Positions 4,418 to 14,600 of a DNA stretch of 60,992 bases are shown here, piece after piece; within the stretch, counting starts at the first letter, position 1; each line of letters begins with the position of its first letter. Source of the stretch: a virus; IMG/VR virus record IMGVR_UViG_3300030202_000714, positions 1-60,992 of that record; one strand, given 5' to 3'. The translations under genes and the position numbers were made by a program. The notes beneath the pieces are model-generated. The model did not search any database and was not told where the DNA came from. It saw only the letters and a program-made list of their open reading frames with translations.

Positions 4418-5977
4418 ATGGAATTTAATAACCCAAGTCAATTGGTCAAGCATCTTAACTTTGGTGATGATGCTAATGACAAAATAATGAGTGGTGTAGA
4501 TCAACTAGCTAAAGCTGTTAAATCTACACTAGGTGCTTCTGGTAAATGCGTTATATATGAAGATGCAACAGGAAGACCGGTGATTACAAAAGATGGTGTA
4601 ACCGTTGCGGAAAGCGTAGTCTTATATGATCCGGTCGAAAATATAGGTGCAACACTTATAAAGGAAGCAGCTAAAAACACGGTGAAAGAAGCTGGAGACG
4701 GTACCACAACGGCTATCGTCTTAGCTGAATCACTACTAAAAGAAGTAAATAACAGCGATAATGTACGAGAAATTAAAGAAGGTATTAACTCAGGACTTGA
4801 AAAAGTTAATAAATACCTTTCTAAACACTCCAAAGCAGTATCTGGCGATAATCTTAAATACGTATCAACAATAAGTTGTAACAATGATAGTGAATTAGGT
4901 GGTATTATAGCCGATGCTTACACGAAAGTAGGTAAAGATGGTGTAGTATTGATGGAGGAAAGTGAGACGGATGAAACTTATACAGACATCGTTGAAGGTG
5001 TACAGTTAGAAAATGGCTTAACATCGCCATATTTTGCTACAGACACTGAAAAACAAAAATGTGAATTAGAAAATCCGCTAATTTTAATAGTTTCTAGTGA
5101 AATTCCTAGTGTTAGGAAGATACAAAACATACTAGAACATGTAATTAAGAATAATAGATCGCTTTTAATAGTGGCTACTGTTGCTCAGCAGGTAAAATCT
5201 GCGCTTTTAATGAATAAAGTTAAAGGTAATATAAAAGTAAACATTATAAATCCACCAGGATTTGGCCCAACTAAGCGAGATACTATAGATGATTTAGCTA
5301 TTTTAACAGGGGCTAAGGTAATAAATGAAGAATTAGGTGACGATTTGGATCTAATTCAACCAGATTGTCTTGGTGAAGCTAAATTTTCAATAACTGACGA
5401 TAAAAATACAGTTATAACTACTTATAATGTACAAGAAGACATAGAGGGTAGGGTAAAAGAGGTTAAAAAGCTCATAAAAAATGAAAAAAATGGCTTTTTA
5501 AGAAAAAAATTAGAAAATAGACTTGCTATGTTATGCGGTTCTGTTGGTATTATACGTGTTGGTGCTAATTCTAAGGTAGAATTAAAAGAAAAGAAGGATA
5601 GAGTTGAAGATGCAATATACGCAGTTAAAGCCGCTTTGCAAGAAGGTATTGTCCCAGGTGGCGGTATCGCTCTTTTAAATGCTGCAAATAACATAAAGTT
5701 TGATAATATTGGGGAGAATATACTAGCTACAGCAATTCAAGCACCATTTAAAACCATTATGGCAAATGCTGGTATTGAAAACTACGATACGCCTAAAGAT
5801 TTAGGTGTTGGGTACAATGTAATTTCCGGTAAACTAGTTGATATGGTTGACTCTGGTATCGTAGACCCCGTCTTAGTTACAAAGACAGCACTAAAAAATG
5901 CAGTTAGTGTTGCAACTACTATATTTTCTGCAGATTGTGTAATTAATAATATAAGAGTAGAAAATGCGAGCAGTTAG
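4418..5977 (+). CDS. groEL: Phage-encoded chaperonin GroEL (Hsp60)
   Basis: A 519-residue group I chaperonin subunit, which forms ATP-driven double rings that refold proteins in the cytoplasm. Visible hallmarks are the nucleotide site TKDGVTVAE (57-65) and GDGTTTA (93-99, Asp94 matching the catalytic Asp87 of E. coli), PGGGIALL near 415 in the intermediate domain, and VDPVLVTKTALKNAVSVATT near the end. Family members have about 545 residues. Here the GGM-repeat tail is missing and there is a short N-terminal extension (NNPSQLVKHLNF). No Shine-Dalgarno sequence. The 3' end overlaps the groES-like gene by 14 bp. In bacteria the order is groES-groEL, so this operon is reversed. It probably folds capsid, tail or other phage proteins. 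The family is certain; the clients are inference. Confidence 0.95.
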   Translation: MEFNNPSQLVKHLNFGDDANDKIMSGVDQLAKAVKSTLGASGKCVIYEDATGRPVITKDGVTVAESVVLYDPVENIGATLIKEAAKNTVKEAGDGTTTAIVLAESLLKEVNNSDNVREIKEGINSGLEKVNKYLSKHSKAVSGDNLKYVSTISCNNDSELGGIIADAYTKVGKDGVVLMEESETDETYTDIVEGVQLENGLTSPYFATDTEKQKCELENPLILIVSSEIPSVRKIQNILEHVIKNNRSLLIVATVAQQVKSALLMNKVKGNIKVNIINPPGFGPTKRDTIDDLAILTGAKVINEELGDDLDLIQPDCLGEAKFSITDDKNTVITTYNVQEDIEGRVKEVKKLIKNEKNGFLRKKLENRLAMLCGSVGIIRVGANSKVELKEKKDRVEDAIYAVKAALQEGIVPGGGIALLNAANNIKFDNIGENILATAIQAPFKTIMANAGIENYDTPKDLGVGYNVISGKLVDMVDSGIVDPVLVTKTALKNAVSVATTIFSADCVINNIRVENASS

Positions 5978-6230
5978 TTTATATATAGTAGTAGAAAACA
6001 TAAAGCTAAAACCTAAAACAATAGGTGGCTTAGAAATATCTGATAACATAGACAGTGACAATAGATATTTAAAAGGAAAAGTTATTAGTAAAGGTGATCT
6101 TTGTCCTCCAGATGAGGTTTTAAAAGTAGACGATATTGTCTATTATGACAAACATGCTGGCCACGAGATAACATATAATAACAAACAATACTATGTCATG
6201 ACTATTAAAGACATAGTTTTAGTAGAATGA
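5964..6230 (+). CDS. groES: GroES-like co-chaperonin
   Basis: An 88-residue protein matching the Hsp10 layout. An N-terminal strand (SLYIVVENIKLKPK) is followed by a mobile loop with a hydrophobic contact (IGGLEIS, compare GGIVL of GroES), then GKVISKGD, then VDDIVYYDKHAG, and finally YYVMTIKDIVLVE. It would cap the phage GroEL, and perhaps the host GroEL, during folding. Its start lies inside the groEL 3' end (14-bp overlap) and its stop overlaps the next start (ATGA), so the three genes are translationally coupled. The loop is shorter than in E. coli GroES. Identification rests on motif order and on the adjacent groEL. Confidence 0.85.
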   Translation: MRAVSLYIVVENIKLKPKTIGGLEISDNIDSDNRYLKGKVISKGDLCPPDEVLKVDDIVYYDKHAGHEITYNNKQYYVMTIKDIVLVE

Positions 6231-6667
6231 GATTAAGTGCATCCGATCTCAGAGAATTAAATATATTTAAGTATTACAGGCTCGTTCGTAAATGGGCTTG
6301 TAAAACTTATAATTTAAAGGATGCAGATTTAGAATTATTAATATACTTAGACTGTAAAGGTAAATTTACACGTCAAGAATTCATAGATGGTGTATACACT
6401 ATGTCTTGGGATAAAAACCGCTGGGAACGTTTAAAACGCGAAGGCTGGATAGAGACATGGAGACACCGTAACCGCACTTCAATAAAATATAGCATTTTTA
6501 AGACATCATTTAAATGCTCACAACTAATCACAAGAATATATAGAATCCTATTAGCAGAGGAAGACTTACCTACATCAGAACGTAGTATTTTTTATAAAAA
6601 TAATTCGTATACTGATAAGGTGTTTAATAAGGCTATAGATGACATGTTAAAAGATAATACAAGATAA
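6227..6667 (+). CDS. Probable winged-helix (MarR-like) protein
   Basis: 146 residues, basic. The arrangement is a helix (YYRLVRKWACKTY), then DLELLIYLDCKGKFTRQEFIDG as the helix-turn-helix region, then WDKNRWERLKREGWIETW as recognition helix and start of a wing (HRNRTSIKYSIF), then a C-terminal helical part (LITRIYRILLAEEDLP). This order fits MarR-type winged-helix regulators and similar phage proteins. ATGA overlap with the groES-like gene. It may regulate late genes or bind DNA during assembly. Family call is by pattern only. Confidence 0.6.
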   Translation: MRLSASDLRELNIFKYYRLVRKWACKTYNLKDADLELLIYLDCKGKFTRQEFIDGVYTMSWDKNRWERLKREGWIETWRHRNRTSIKYSIFKTSFKCSQLITRIYRILLAEEDLPTSERSIFYKNNSYTDKVFNKAIDDMLKDNTR

Positions 6668-6668
6668 T

Positions 6669-8087
6669 ATGGCAAAACCTATTACAAATAAAGTAAAAAC
6701 AGGCCAAATACCTGTAATTAAGAAAGACTTAGACAGTGGTGTCATAGCTGAGGCTAATAATGACGGTACTATATATTTAGACAAGTCTGTTAAAAATGAC
6801 AGCCCTCTTGCAAAAGAAGCTATAGCACACGAAATGGTGCATATGGATCAAATGGCTAGAGGTGATCTAAACTACAATGACGATAAGGTTTTTTGGAAGG
6901 GTAAAGAATATGACCGCGACGATATGAACGAGGGGTCAAAACAATTACCATGGGAAAAAGAAGCTTACGATAAAACTAAAAATATGAAAAAATCCCCAAA
7001 CAAATACTCTCTTAGTAAAGGTGCAATAAGGACCAATAGAGATGTAGTTACTACTAAATTAAGAGCTGATGCTGATAAAACAGCAGCTATAGGCGCAGCC
7101 GTAGGTACGGTTACTAGTAAAATACCTAGTTTTGACGACTATGAGAATCAAAAAGATAATGATGTTGATGTAGGTACAGATGATCTAGTAACAGATTCTG
7201 GTGCTAACATGAACTTAAAAAACAAAAATAAATCAGCTATAAAGATGAAATCAACTCCTATTACACAAAAAGCTAAATCACCTGCGAAACTCGCACCGTT
7301 AGCCGCTATGGCTGGTAAAGCACTTATTGGTGCTGCCGCTAATAAAGTGGTTGATTCTGCTATGAAAATGAAATCTCCTTTACATGTTGAAACAACAGAA
7401 ACCAGAGAGTTTAAAGGTAACTTAGGTGATGAAACTGGAACGTTTACAGAAACAAAAACAACTAAGAAAAGTAAAGAAAAGAAAGAAAGTGTTAAAAACT
7501 TTGCTAATTCTTGTTATAACGAAGATGGTAGTAAAAAAGCTGAAGGAACAATTGTAGGTGATATAAAATGTAGCTGGAAAGATGATGAAGATTTTGATCC
7601 AGAAAGTGAGTATGAAACAAAAGAAGAAACTATATATGATACAGCTTTTCAAAACGAAAAAGATAAAGTTGTAACACCAGGCGATCCAGGTAGACCGAAT
7701 ATGGGGTATTACGAGTCTCTAGATAGCAAAATGGGTGCTGGTGTAAGAGGTAGATCTAACAAAAGAGTAAATAGAAAAGCTAACAGCGCTGGCGCTAAGT
7801 TTGACAGAATGGATGGTAGAGGTAAAACACCACTTAATCCTAAGACTGGTGAGCCTTACACTAGAGAAGAATATATTAAAAACGTATCTGGTGCTTTTGA
7901 AATACCAGATGCTTTTGTAGGTAAAAGAGAAAAAAGTACACCTGGATCTGAAAAAGAAGTTATAAAAGGGGCAGACCCAGATAAACAAACTTATAAAATA
8001 GTAGATGGCGAAGCTGTCGCTGTTATGAACAAAAATAATAAAAATAAAAGTGCTTTCAAAATGAAAGGTTGGAAAGCATATAATTAA
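6669..8087 (+). CDS. HExxH metallopeptidase-like protein with repeated KMKSP motifs
   Basis: 472 residues. The N-terminal ~110 residues carry a zinc peptidase signature, HEMVH at 54-58, followed about 40 residues later by PWEKEAY (94-100), whose Glu could be the third ligand of a gluzincin-type site. The remainder is Lys-rich, low in hydrophobics and probably extended. It has spaced copies of NKNKSAxKMK (near 180 and at the C-terminus) and MKSP-type motifs shared with four other proteins of this phage. It starts 1 bp after the winged-helix gene. It may be a virion-associated or maturation protease, or a peptidase linked to lysis. Activity has not been shown; the zinc motif and its spacing are what is seen. 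Confidence 0.65.
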   Translation: MAKPITNKVKTGQIPVIKKDLDSGVIAEANNDGTIYLDKSVKNDSPLAKEAIAHEMVHMDQMARGDLNYNDDKVFWKGKEYDRDDMNEGSKQLPWEKEAYDKTKNMKKSPNKYSLSKGAIRTNRDVVTTKLRADADKTAAIGAAVGTVTSKIPSFDDYENQKDNDVDVGTDDLVTDSGANMNLKNKNKSAIKMKSTPITQKAKSPAKLAPLAAMAGKALIGAAANKVVDSAMKMKSPLHVETTETREFKGNLGDETGTFTETKTTKKSKEKKESVKNFANSCYNEDGSKKAEGTIVGDIKCSWKDDEDFDPESEYETKEETIYDTAFQNEKDKVVTPGDPGRPNMGYYESLDSKMGAGVRGRSNKRVNRKANSAGAKFDRMDGRGKTPLNPKTGEPYTREEYIKNVSGAFEIPDAFVGKREKSTPGSEKEVIKGADPDKQTYKIVDGEAVAVMNKNNKNKSAFKMKGWKAYN

Positions 8088-8113
8088 TAAACAAGGACTA
8101 AACAATTAAAACA

Positions 8114-8851
8114 ATGGGAACAAAAGGAAACAAAGCCTCTAACATTTATCAAGTGTTAAAAGGTGCAGGTGCTTGGCAGAGTAAAGACTCGCAAGGACCT
8201 ATGATTAAAGGTGTTGGTATTAAATCACCACTAAATATGAAAGCTTCACCGGCAAAAATAATGCCTTCTCCAAAGGTGACTGAAAAAATAGATAAACCAG
8301 TAAAGAAAACTTCATACTCAGAAGCTTACAAAAAGCGTGATATGAAAACTTATGGTAATTTAACAGAAGCTGAATATACAGCAGAAGCTAAAAGACAAAA
8401 TAAGTCTAAAAAAGAAACTGGTAAGTGGGATGCGCCTAAAAAGCAAATGGAGTCTAAAGAAAATAAGAAGAAGGACGATCCAAAAGATACTACTACTACT
8501 ACGACTACAACAACTACTGATCCTAAGAAGGAGGAAAATGTTAAGTCTACTGAAGTTACTGTTAAGTCTAGAAAACAACTTAGAAATGAAAGAAGAGCTA
8601 AGAGGTTATCTGATAAAGCTAAAGATAAAGGTAGTTTAACAAAAGGTCAACAAAAAAGATTAGCTATTGCTGAAGAGAAAGCTTCTGGTAAGTCTGGTAA
8701 AGATGCTAGAGATGCTGCTAAGAAAAAGCTAGCACCAAAAGAAGAGGGTGATTCGCCTGCTAAAAAAGCTTTAGTTGGTAAGCAAAAGAACTTACCTGAG
8801 GACTTAAAAGCTAAAATTAAAGCTTCACCTGCTAAAAAATACAAAAAATAA
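8114..8851 (+). CDS. Basic low-complexity protein with SPxK motifs
   Basis: 245 residues, extremely Lys-rich. SP motifs occur near the start (IKSPLNMKASPAK, MPSPK) and at the end (DSPAKKAL, KASPAKKYKK), with a ten-threonine run around residues 131-140 and a helical Arg/Lys segment (RKQLRNERRAKRL). Probably disordered and nucleic-acid- or virion-associated. Its motif set matches the preceding peptidase-like protein, suggesting the two interact or are packaged together. No family recognised. Confidence 0.6.
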   Translation: MGTKGNKASNIYQVLKGAGAWQSKDSQGPMIKGVGIKSPLNMKASPAKIMPSPKVTEKIDKPVKKTSYSEAYKKRDMKTYGNLTEAEYTAEAKRQNKSKKETGKWDAPKKQMESKENKKKDDPKDTTTTTTTTTTDPKKEENVKSTEVTVKSRKQLRNERRAKRLSDKAKDKGSLTKGQQKRLAIAEEKASGKSGKDARDAAKKKLAPKEEGDSPAKKALVGKQKNLPEDLKAKIKASPAKKYKK

Positions 8852-9259
8852 ATGTCAAAAATACTAGCTAAACTTTTCGGCGGTGCTGGAGGCAGTGTTG
8901 TCGAAAAGATAAGCGGTGTTGTAGATAAGTTCGTAAGAACTAAAGATGAGAAAGCAGCTTTTGAAAAAGAGATGACGCAAATTCTCATTGAAGCAGAAGC
9001 CGCTATGCAAAAAAACGTAACCGAAAGATGGAAAGCAGATCTAGAACATGGTAACTGGCTTACGCGAAGCGTACGTCCATTAGTCCTTGTTTTTTTAATA
9101 GTCAGTACTGTGATCATGGTTTTCATAGATAGTGGTTCAATAGCATTTGAAGTAGATGAAAAATGGACGGATTTACTTCAATTAGTGCTTATGACTACGA
9201 TCGGTGCCTATTTTGGCGGACGAAGCGTTGAAAAATTTAACAAAATAAAAAACAAATGA
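8852..9259 (+). CDS. Holin of the three-TM gene-transfer-agent type
   Basis: 135 residues. An amphipathic acidic helical N-terminal half (FEKEMTQILIEAEAAMQKN) is followed by WKADLEHGNWLTRSVRPL, two clear membrane segments (VLVFLIVSTVIMVFID and LLQLVLMTTIGAYFGG) and a basic tail. This order, including the SVRPL and GAYFGGRS signatures, matches the 3TM holin family found in gene-transfer agents and many marine phages. Such holins let endolysin pass the inner membrane at the end of infection. It abuts the preceding gene directly. The endolysin lies far away at 55343. Confidence 0.75.
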   Translation: MSKILAKLFGGAGGSVVEKISGVVDKFVRTKDEKAAFEKEMTQILIEAEAAMQKNVTERWKADLEHGNWLTRSVRPLVLVFLIVSTVIMVFIDSGSIAFEVDEKWTDLLQLVLMTTIGAYFGGRSVEKFNKIKNK

Positions 9260-9260
9260 A

Positions 9261-9965
9261 ATGGCTAGAATTAATCAGTATACAAAAGATACAAACATTA
9301 CTGGTTCAGACAAGTTTATTGGGTCTGATTCTAGCGGAGCTACTAGAAACTTTTTAGTAGAAGATTTACAAACCTTTCTAGCTGAAACAGCTACATCAGG
9401 TTCTAGTAGCCGTTTTTCATATAAGTACAAAACCGTTGGTACATCTAGTGGGGATATGGTATTCACTTTTTCTAGTGGTAGTACTTTTGCTAATGTAACA
9501 AGCATAAAAATAAGTAAGTATAATTATAGAAGACCATCTATTGATATAAGTAAAGCTTTAGAGCTTTTAAATGGTAAAGATATAATTATATATGATGTAA
9601 ATAATAGAAATAACTATGGTGTATATAAAGCTGGTAATATAGCTGTAGATAGTAATGATAGTAATTTTTATGATTTACCTATTACAATGAAAAAGAACAA
9701 TAGTTCTGTTACAATTGACAAAATATACGGTATAGATCTATTTGCTGGTAGCGATGTAAACTACGTACATCATCAAAATAACGCAGCTACTACTTGGTCA
9801 ATAAACCACAATCTTGGTAAATTTCCTAGTGTTAGTATAAAATTCTCAAGTTCTGATAATGTTTATACTAATGTTGGTGCTTTTGCTGGGGTTGTATATA
9901 CCGATGAAAATAACTTAACAATAAACTTAGCGGCCCAAGAAAGTGGATACGCATACTTAAACTAA
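9261..9965 (+). CDS. Tail fibre or baseplate-type structural protein, 234 residues
   Basis: The N-terminus (INQYTKDTNITGSDKFIGSD) resembles an adaptor segment common at the start of phage fibre proteins. The C-terminal 80 residues (WSINHNLGKFPSVSIKF ... AGVVYTDENNLTIN ... GYAYLN) form a small beta domain seen at the ends of many fibre and baseplate proteins. The middle is Ser/Asn/Tyr-rich. It is the first of the fibre gene run and starts 1 bp after the holin gene stops. Probably attaches or extends a fibre. Confidence 0.65.
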   Translation: MARINQYTKDTNITGSDKFIGSDSSGATRNFLVEDLQTFLAETATSGSSSRFSYKYKTVGTSSGDMVFTFSSGSTFANVTSIKISKYNYRRPSIDISKALELLNGKDIIIYDVNNRNNYGVYKAGNIAVDSNDSNFYDLPITMKKNNSSVTIDKIYGIDLFAGSDVNYVHHQNNAATTWSINHNLGKFPSVSIKFSSSDNVYTNVGAFAGVVYTDENNLTINLAAQESGYAYLN

Positions 9966-9972
9966 AAAAACA

Positions 9973-11622
9973 ATGGCAATACCTATTTTAAATCACTTAG
10001 ATCTACGAAGCGTATCGGAATTAAGAAATGCGATCCTTCATAAGACATCATCAGGATCAGCTACTCATGCTGCTGGTAAAATAATATATGACTCGGGGGC
10101 TGTAAAAGTTTCTGATGGATCAGCTTGGTTTGATCTTTCTGGAGATATAAAACAAGTTAAAGTAATTGCTGATAGTGGTGATTACGATGTTACAAATGGT
10201 AATTTCGTATTAACAATATCTGGAGATACTGGTATAACTACAAGCATTACTAGTTCTACGTTGTCAATTGATCTTGATGACACATCTACTGATATGACTG
10301 CTACAAACAGCGGTGTATATGGATCTTCTACAGCAATTCCAGTAATTACTGTTGACAGACAAGGTAGGTTAACAAACGCTACGACAACAAGTATATCCAC
10401 ATCGTTTACTATTAAAGATGACGACGACGACGATCTAGTTATCGATATGGGTAAAGAGATTAAATTCTTAGGTGATGGTATCGGTATTGACTGGACAGAC
10501 ATTGATACTGGTAATGATACTGATCCTTATGATTTAACATTTACAAACACAGATAAAGGTTCTGGTCAAAATATATTTAAAACAGTAGCTATAAACCCTT
10601 CACATAGTGGTACAACTACTTACGCATCAACAAGAGATCTTACAGCTGATAGCAATAATGATACTTTAAAGGTATTTGATGGTGATGGTATTGATGTTGT
10701 TGGTGCTGCTGAAGATGATATAATGAAAATATCTGTAGATAATACAGTTGTTAGAACATCAGGTGCTCAAACAATTGCTGGTACTAAAACGTTTAGCAAC
10801 GAGGTTATTATAAATGGTAACTTAACAGTATCTGGTACACAAACAACTAAAGCATCCGAAACAGTATTAATTGAAGATAATATAATTACATTAAATAGTA
10901 ATGAAACTGGTTCTGCTTCTGAAAATGCTGGTATTGAAATTGAAAGAGGAAGTGATACAAATGTATTATTAAGATGGACAGAGGGAAGTGATAGATGGCA
11001 GTTTACTAACGATGGTTCTACATACTACAATATTCCAATACCTAGTGAATATGATAATTTTAACTTTAGTGTAAAAGCATTAAACGGTTCTGGTAATTTA
11101 ACAACACAAGAGGTTGCTGACGGCGGAGTTGTTACTTTTACAGCTGGACAAGTTGCTAGCACGGATGGTATTGATGTTGTTATTAGTGGAGATGATACAA
11201 TTACTATATCACACCATGACACATCTAGTCAAGCTTCTGTAAACAATACAGGTAGAACTTATATTCAAGATATAACTTTAGATACATACGGTCACATTAC
11301 CGCTATTACCTCTGCTACAGAATCAGTAGTTGATACAAATACTCAATTAGTTACTAAATCAGCACTTATTGACGTAAGTGTAATGGATGACACCGCTACA
11401 CATAGAGCAGCTTCTATAGCTCACAATATGGACTCTGAAAAAATAATGGTTCAATTGTTTGATATATCAACTGGAGGTGTTGTTTTTGCTGATATAGTTC
11501 ATGTTGATGAAAACACTGTTAAAATAACATTTGCTTCAATACCAACAAATGATATTAGAGTTCTTATGATAGATCTTAAAGATACATTAAGTGATCTAAC
11601 ACCTACATACAGTAACTCATAG
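9973..11622 (+). CDS. Tail fibre protein, 549 residues
   Basis: Thr/Ser/Asp-rich beta-repeat protein. Around residues 275-360 is a module (NGNLTVSGTQTT, VLIEDNIITLNSNETG, ERGSDTNVLLRWTEGSDRW) repeated in related form in the next gene. The C-terminal domain (HNMDSEKIMVQLFD ... VHVDENTVKITFASIP) resembles the terminal domain of the preceding 234-residue protein. A strong terminator follows at 11642. Likely part of the host-recognition fibre. Confidence 0.75.
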   Translation: MAIPILNHLDLRSVSELRNAILHKTSSGSATHAAGKIIYDSGAVKVSDGSAWFDLSGDIKQVKVIADSGDYDVTNGNFVLTISGDTGITTSITSSTLSIDLDDTSTDMTATNSGVYGSSTAIPVITVDRQGRLTNATTTSISTSFTIKDDDDDDLVIDMGKEIKFLGDGIGIDWTDIDTGNDTDPYDLTFTNTDKGSGQNIFKTVAINPSHSGTTTYASTRDLTADSNNDTLKVFDGDGIDVVGAAEDDIMKISVDNTVVRTSGAQTIAGTKTFSNEVIINGNLTVSGTQTTKASETVLIEDNIITLNSNETGSASENAGIEIERGSDTNVLLRWTEGSDRWQFTNDGSTYYNIPIPSEYDNFNFSVKALNGSGNLTTQEVADGGVVTFTAGQVASTDGIDVVISGDDTITISHHDTSSQASVNNTGRTYIQDITLDTYGHITAITSATESVVDTNTQLVTKSALIDVSVMDDTATHRAASIAHNMDSEKIMVQLFDISTGGVVFADIVHVDENTVKITFASIPTNDIRVLMIDLKDTLSDLTPTYSNS

Positions 11623-11641
11623 TAATAAAATAAAAAAATAA

Positions 11642-11666
11642 GGCGGTACGTGAGTACCGTCTTTTT
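11642..11666 (+). terminator. Rho-independent terminator
   Basis: Stem GGCGGTAC / GTACCGTC (8 bp, one G-U pair) closed by a GTGA tetraloop and followed by five T bases, in the 62-bp gap after the 549-residue fibre gene. It would limit read-through into the giant fibre gene. Confidence 0.85.
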
Positions 11667-11684
11667 ATCAATTAAATAATAAAT

Positions 11685-14600
11685 ATGGCTCAACAATTTC
11701 TTACAGGTGTAAAAATAACCGCTGGCGACGAGAATACTTTATATCTCAACACTGGGTCTACTGGCCAAGAAACAGCTATTTTTTACCAAGTAAATGGTTC
11801 TTATAAATTTGAACAAAGAGTAGGAACTAACTGGGAATTGTATAATTATACTACATCTAATTGGGACTTTCATCTACAAGGTTCAACTGGTTATTTAGCT
11901 TTAGGTCATAATTCACCTGGAGCTGGACTTCACGTAAAAGGTACAACCAACCTAGCATCAAGATTTATATTCACGAAAGACTTATCTACAGACAAAATAC
12001 TATTTGGTGGTGCAGACCACGATAATTTTGATACTTTTGTAGGTTCCTCAAGCAATCATTCATTTACTATAACCCAAAATGGAGCAGCTGCTATAACTGT
12101 AGACACGTCTAAACACTCAACTTTTGCAGGTAATGTTACGTTGTCAAGCACTGGTCCTTTGTTACATCTCGCTAATACAACGTCTACAACTGGTAAAACT
12201 TGGAGGTTTAGTTCAGCAGCAAATGGTAAATTTTATATTACTCAAGAGGGTGTTGTAGATGCAGTTACACTTGATCACACAACAGGTAACGCAACTTTTG
12301 CAGGAGGTGTAACTGTTGAAGGTGGAACTTTAGAATTAGGTAAAGCAGATACATCATCTGGTCATATCAACGCTAAAGAGTTAATGACTTTTAATATTGA
12401 CACAGATAATGATGATACTAACAGATATTTTGCTTGGTATAAAAATAGTTCATCTGGTAGTGGTACTGAGTTAGTAAGAATAAAAGAAGACGGAACTGTC
12501 GGAATAGGAACTGACGATCCTGCATTTAATTTAGAAGTTTTTTCAGCCGCAAACAGTACTACAGCAATAGGTATAGGTAATTCAGGTACTGCTGCATCAA
12601 GATTATATTTAGACGCATCTAATGGTGATTATTCAGGTAGTGACTATATGTGGATTGGTCAAAATAATGACTTATCTGGTGAAATTTTTATGGCTCAAAA
12701 TGCTGGATCATTTAAAATAAAAACACAACCAGGTGGTGTATCAACAACTCAGTTTGAAATAGCTCAAAATGGTAATGCAACTTTTACAGGTAAAATATCA
12801 TCAAAGCATATAAAATATTGTAATAAATCTATATCAAATAGTTATGAAAGAATCTACTTTGCAGCAGCAAATACTTCTCAATTAGCTACTGCAGTTAGAT
12901 TAACAGGAACAACACATGGTAGTAGTCATGTTGCTAATTTTACAGCAGATATATTAGTAAACCACTATCAAGATGTTTTTATAACATCAAAGAGTGGGGC
13001 TTATACACAAGTTACATTAAAAGTTTCAAGTAATAATAATGGAGATTATACATTATTTGTAAAATCAGCTTCTTCTAGCGCATCTACTTATTATTTTAAA
13101 ATAGAAGCAATATCAGATAATGTAGATTTAACAACTTTACCATCATCAACCGCGTCAAGTAATACAACACATGAACATACTACTGTATTTGGTAGCAACG
13201 CAACTGGAACAGGTGGTACGTTAGAACATAAGCACGGAGGTAAACTTGGTATGTCAAGTGGATATGCTAGTGGAAAGTTTGCCGTAATGTCTAATAATGT
13301 TCATGGTTCATACGATTTTTATAATAATGGTACTTCTTATTTTAACGGCGGTGTAACAATTGATGCAAGCCTTAATCAAACAAGTGGTGCTTCTTCAAAT
13401 TTTTCAGGAGACATAACAATAAAAAAACCTGTAGATGGAGACTTTACAGGTCTACGTATTATGAACCAAAAAACATATGGTTCAGGTACAGGTATAAATG
13501 AAACAGCAAGATTAGTTTTAGGTATTGCAGAGAGCGGGCAAGCAGATTCTAATAGAGAAGGTTTTGTTATTGAAACATATACATCTACTGAAACTGACTC
13601 TTCTAATATAAATACTGAATTTAAAGTAAGAGATGGTGGCGCAATTGGTACTGCAGTAAAATTCCATGGTAATGATAAAAGTGTACAGTTTTATAGTCAT
13701 ATTAAAATTAACTCAGGTAAAGCACTTAGGTTATACAACGCGGCTGGAAGCGGTTGGGCTGAAATGGCTTTTAATGAAAGTCTTAATATGCTACAAATTC
13801 AAAGAGGTCTTGTAGCTTCAGGTGATAGCTCATTAAACTTAGGTACTAGTTCAGTTAGATGGGCTAATATTTGGGTAGACAATATAAACGGCGGCACACC
13901 TGTAAGTGGTAGTGGTGCTGATAATTATTTAGCTCTTTGGAATGGCACAGGCGCTATAGATCATGACACAGATTTTTATGTAGATAGTAGCACGTTGTAC
14001 ACAAACGCTTTAAGAATTACTAGTGATAATGCTTTTTATAGAGATACTATAAACAGTATTACTGGAGGAGAATCATGGAATGCAAGTAACGGATGGCATA
14101 GAATAATTGAAATATCAGGTGGTAGTGGTAGAGGTAAATGTCATTTCTTGATACAAACAGGTGGTGGTAGTGGTACACCGTGTAGAGTTGAAGCTATAGT
14201 TAATACAGCTTGGTCAAATTCTAACTCTACATTAACAATACTACATAATAGTTATCCAAACTTTATAACAGATATAAGAGTTGTAAGAAACGCAACAACT
14301 AATAAATCCTATGTAGATATAAAAGGTAGTGGTGAAGATTACGTTGATGTAACAATACTTCCAGATGGTTCTACAAGCGCAGCTATTGTAAACTTTACAA
14401 ACGTAAATTCATTACCAAGTAATGATACAATGGAAATACATCAAACATTGACAAATATGATTATGTCAATGTCTAGCGGACAAGGATCAGGTAATGGTTA
14501 TGATGGTAACGCTGGTACAGGACAAAAACCTTTCCAAGTAAAATATGATGGTTCAATTTTCGCTGAACAAGGGACTTTTGAAGGAACCATTTATACAAAT

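Noticed and set aside
8360-8578. Antisense Ser/Phe/Arg-rich frame opposite the basic low-complexity gene
   Set aside because: It is the mirror of Lys- and Thr-rich codons and has no supporting context.
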